Of a DNA stretch of 64,000 bases, positions 59,901 through 64,000 are shown piece by piece. The DNA is from Hypholoma sublateritium FD-334 SS-4 (Eukaryota; Basidiomycota; Agaricomycetes; Agaricales; Strophariaceae): positions 62,001 to 126,000 of the forward strand of contig KN817573.1 of assembly GCA_000827495.1 (NCBI GenBank), read 5' to 3'. The stretch's first letter is position 1. Every line of letters starts with the position of its first letter. The notes below the pieces were generated by a model. The model was not told the origin of the DNA. It made no database searches and saw only the letters and a list, made by a program, of their open reading frames with translations. A program made the position numbers and the translations under genes.

Positions 59901-62900
59901 CACTTATAATACTTACACCGAGGGATGCGCGTATATATAATACAGCTCAGCGTCTTCTTCAGCCTAGCGCGGTTCGCTATCTGGGAGGCCTTGTGGGACC
60001 GCATACTGCTGCATGAGCGCCTATTGGTTCACCACGTCTGTTTATGCTATTTATATCTATTGGTGTGCAAGGTGAGGCACAGTGCCAGCCCGCGCCTCCC
60101 CAGAGGGGCGAGACTGGCACGCGAAGCACCGCAGATTGAACGCTTCTTCGCCGTGGATTTCCGCAAAGCGGTTCGCTGGGTCGGTGACCGGTGACTGCAC
60201 GTACGAGGTATTTGTTATCGTCCAAAATATCCTGCCGCTCCGCCGACTGAGGGGGCATGCAAAACAGCATGCATATTAAGTAATATGGCGCCGCTCGCTG
60301 TTGGTCCATCAATTCTTTTTATGCTGTTGTATACAACTTAGTGGAAAATATACCTCTCCGCAGCTCCCTCGAGAGGCAAAACAGGCGCGTCAGGAAACGC
60401 GTCACTTCTTGGCCGGGGACATACGCGGAAATTTCCGCTGATCGATTTACTCCCCGAGAACGCGCACTGACGCGTGGCAGGGGCCGGATACCGACGTGCG
60501 CCACTTCGCACGCGCAGTGCGCACCGCAGTCGCGCCGCCTCCTTTACGCAAGCGGTTCGCGCGACATGGTTACGTAACGCATTACGGAACACCCGCCGCC
60601 CGAACCGAGCCGCCTGGTATGGTAACACGCGCCGTTTTCCCTAACTAGGGTCGCGCACCCGCCGGCCGCGCCCCTGCATCTTCGTGATCCCCGTGCGCGA
60701 CCCCAGACGCATGTGGCCCCTCACCTGACGTCGGGCGCAGGATGATTCGTTGCGGCCGCAAGTAGGGCAGGGGCGGGGCACGTAATCTCAATAGTAAAAA
60801 TAATACGTGGTAATCTAGTGAGTAATACTAACCGGCACCGTCAACGCGTCACCGTGCCAATGTACGCGAGCCCCGCATTCACGCCTACGCGTACGGCGTG
60901 GGTGCGCGTGAGGGCGCCCGGCTGCGGTTGGCGCGCTTACTCTTAGTCGACGGGAAGCTAAAGTGCCAGCAGAACACTAAGCCGAGGTGTGAGGTTGGGA
61001 GGCCGGTCGGGTAAGTATTGGCCGTTATTCGTCTACTTGGTTTACGTCCGCGGCTACCACCTTTGCTGCGTCGGTGCACCCCGACGTGCGCACCACTGCA
61101 TTTTGGAGGAGCCGGTCCCATGCTGCGTAGAACCGCTGCGCTGTGGAGCAACTAACCGACGCTCTCCAGCGCCACGCCGCCGCCGCATGAGATCGGTACG
61201 ACGCGCAATGAGGCGCACGCAGCTCGCGCTAGTCGGTCCGAGCATGGCACTGACGCCAGGCTCAGTGGCATTATTTGCAGTGGAGCCATTATTTCCAGAT
61301 AATTCTTCTGATCGGACGTAACAGCTGGTGTCGACTGATTTCCGCTATGCGCGCCTTCTCGAACGCGTCGCGCACCCGTCCCGCCGAAGTGTGGCAAGGT
61401 GGCGCGCTCCACTAGCAGATCTGAGCCCGGATTTCCATTCCTTTAATTTCCTCGCCAGTTCGCCACCGTAATGCACCGACTGGGCGGGCCGCTGCAGGAC
61501 CGTACTCCGTCGGAGCCTCCTTCCGTTCAATCAATACGACGTCGAGCAAGCTGTACGCTTGCTTTCATGTTCATTAATTACTGCGAGCAGGAAGGAGGCT
61601 GAAGGAGGTCCCCGGCGTCACAGGATCATATTCTAGGCTTTAACCTCGTCTTCCATCTCGGTCATGCGACACTAGCTGCTCCCTTGGCGGGCATATTTTG
61701 GGGACTCGCCGACCTGCTGATGTTCCGTCGTTCTTGGGGCTGGGACACGAGTGAACCAAGCTCAACTTACGTTGACAGAGGCATGAGCCCCGGTCTCGTC
61801 GACAACACCTTCTGTGCGACGCTCGGTACCAAAAAGGATACAATCTGTCCCCAAAAGCAAAGCATCCAGCGAATGGTATGCATTTTTCATTAACCGTGGC
61901 TGTTGAATTGTATTCTGAACGTTGAGCAGGTGAACATTGACCGTTCAAGTACTCAAATACTCACCCGTTAATTAAATTCTATTTCCCCATTCACACTCCA
62001 TTCGACATGCCCAGTCACAACTCGCGCCCAGCCCACTGTGTCGTCGCCAGCCATTCAAACGTACAGGAAATCCGTCTACCAAGAAACACACACCGTCGAC
62101 TTGTCACGAAAGACACTCTCACTCCTATTCCCGAGCCCATATATGGTATCTCCCCTCCACTCGGAGTCCCCTTTTCGTCTTTTCGAAGCCACGAAGCGCC
62201 TGCCAAGCGCTTCCTATGCCCACGCGCGCTCGTGGGTCCCGCACGCAGGTGCGCACCGTGGTGCCGCAGGCCGGGCCGACAAGTGACATCGCTCCTAGCA
62301 GGCCGTGCAGCTAACCTGCGCAAGCCAAGCATTCGCGCCGCTACAGCGTAGAGCGCAGACGCTCCAGCGCACGCTACGCGCGCTTCTCGACGCCCGTGAA
62401 ATAGACTATACGCACAGCCTTGCGCTTCTCTTTGCTTCGCCGTGCTACTCGCTGTGAACGTCGTGCCTCTTTCGACGAGGCGGTGCCTGTTCCACAATAA
62501 TCAGAACCATCAGCAGCGCAGCGCTACCCTCGGGCTGCGCGTCATCGAACGCGCGCTGGCGTCATCTTCTGTGTCTTGCTTCGTCTAACGCGGCCCATTC
62601 CGTGCCAGGCTGGGGGTCGCGAGCGTTCTCCGTGCGGATATACGCCTGATATCTTGGGGGCAGCCGGCGCGGGGTGATCCCCAAGAAGTGACCTACATCG
62701 CCCTTCCGCTTCCGTTATATTTCATGAGCTTCGAGCTGACCAGCACTTACACATCCGAGCTGGGTCGGCCGTGTTATCGATCTGCACATGTATTGAGAAG
62801 TGTGGACGCGATCTCACTTTAATATCGTGTCTTGATCAACGATATTCCCATCGATAAAGCGCTCGACCAGACGTTTTATATGTCTCCAGTTGGACCGCCC

Positions 62901-64000
62901 AGGGGGAAAGACAAATGCACCAGGGAAATGAGCGCTGTCCGTTTCACAATATAAGCATCGTAGTGTCGCTGTAAATCCAACGAGCAGGCGGCGGCACATC
63001 ATTCAAATGTGGAGCCCATCTAGGTGGTATACTTAAACTACAGCCTATCAGGCTGATGTCTATGAAACAGAAGTCGTAGCACATATGTATTAATGGATTC
63101 GAAGCTTGTGCGTGAGACGAAGGGAGCACATAAAAGGCATATTGGATATGTTATACTCGTATTATATACTCGATAGTATTCATAAGAAGTCCCTTTTACC
63201 TGGTCAGCAGATGACGATATCATCGGAGACAGAGTCTAGAACCTATAGCCGGTTCACTGCCCACGTTATTTACAGAGCCTGTTATTTTACTTTGGAAGAG
63301 CTTTGAAGCTTGACGCTCGAAGCTTAATCTAGAGTGGTCATGTACCTCAGAATAAACTGTAACACCGTCCTTGGTGGAGTTCGAATATAACAGCGCACAG
63401 CTTACGACTAGTAATATAACACAGCAATATTACCAGGTGTGTAACTACACCATTGGTTGCGTGTCCTGGAGTCCCGGAGTAAAGATTGGAAGGTAGGCAT
63501 ATACTACGGGCGGACCCATAGAAGACTGTCGTAGAAGGGAAGAATATGCCGCCTGCAAGCTTAATTCAAGCCTATATATTAAACATTCAAGCGCTCGATC
63601 CATGGGTATTTACAGACGACAGCTTTCATACTCCGGCCTGCTACAGAATTTCTACATAGCTGTTATGTTTTTCCAATGTCCCAAAAGTTTCTCCACCCTG
63701 ATGTAGGGATGTAGGCGAAATGAGTGTTACTTAGTAGTTTGCCCAAGTCGAATTAGGTTCAAGTCGCCAAAGGCTCTACAAATAGCTGCTGTCTTCAAGC
63801 TTCCGTGCTCTATTTCGAGTGCGAAATCTGTGTATTTTAATCCATGTCCTTTAATACCCAATTAAAGATAGAGTAAATCGACCATATGACCTTGGCCCCG
63901 AGCTCTCGTCTCCCTATGATGAGCCTGGAACAGGGTGCTCTGTAGACGGCACCGCCCATGGTAGTTCCCTTGCCTATACTCCCCCACAGCGCCAGTAACT
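59901..64000. other. Gene-less right end of the window
   Basis: GC-rich until about 62700, then composition falls to that of the left part. Short frames such as 61684-61893 and 62007-62351 have no motifs. No telomere repeat, tRNA or transposon ends were seen, and the window ends without a recognisable gene. Confidence 0.4.

Noticed and set aside
59901..64000. Search for telomere or subtelomeric gene family at the right end
   Set aside because: No TTAGGG runs and no RecQ-like helicase frame were found, so a chromosome end is not supported.

Overview
The window reads as nuclear DNA of a basidiomycete fungus, probably a mushroom-forming Agaricomycete. Genes are broken by many short GT-AG introns of about 50-65 nt, and several families are typical of these fungi: a fungal SLATT array, DUF3295 with an AreA GATA-like domain, an AIG1-like G-domain protein and CE4 chitin deacetylase. 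One tRNA-Leu with an intron is present. No bacterial-style operon, rRNA, CRISPR array, telomere repeat or intact transposon was recognised. Exon joins were made by eye from splice sites and reading phase. Total lengths were summed and found in frame for the two IDO genes, the GST, the three SLATT genes and the DUF3295 gene. For the other genes only individual joins were checked.

Layout. A MYND zinc-finger gene runs off the left edge (1-385, minus). Two indoleamine 2,3-dioxygenase (IDO) paralogues are divergently transcribed from a shared promoter region (3718-5232 minus, 5947-7337 plus). Then come tRNA-Leu(CAA) (7919-8028) and a five-exon glutathione S-transferase (8383-9271, minus). Positions 9799-16326 hold three tandem minus-strand genes, each with a different disordered N-terminus joined to a nearly constant two-helix membrane domain of the fungal SLATT type. 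XRN1, the cytoplasmic 5'-3' exoribonuclease, follows (16951-22289, minus; it begins with three micro-exons), with a small KOW-like fragment behind it. GMP synthase (25059-27266, minus), a three-repeat MYB regulator (31630-33124, plus), aldose 1-epimerase (37223-39083, plus), a G-domain protein (40365-41503, minus) and a secreted chitin deacetylase (44434-45745, minus) are separated by gene-poor stretches of 1-4 kb.

From about 46.6 kb the composition becomes strongly GC-rich. This island holds one very large low-complexity gene (46645-53999, minus; reconstructed as 1904 aa in five exons), with an N-terminal AreA GATA-like motif and a C-terminal DUF3295-like region. Beyond it lie about 9 kb without a recognisable gene, including a degenerate, irregular tandem repeat array at about 55.3-59.9 kb. 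Composition returns to that of the left part after about 62.7 kb.

Functionally the window is a mixture. It has housekeeping genes (XRN1 mRNA decay, GMP synthesis, galactose mutarotation), tryptophan catabolism (IDO pair), detoxification (GST) and cell-wall remodelling (chitin deacetylase). The best candidate for an undescribed system is the SLATT array: three predicted membrane effector-type proteins that keep one 2TM cassette and vary everything upstream of it.
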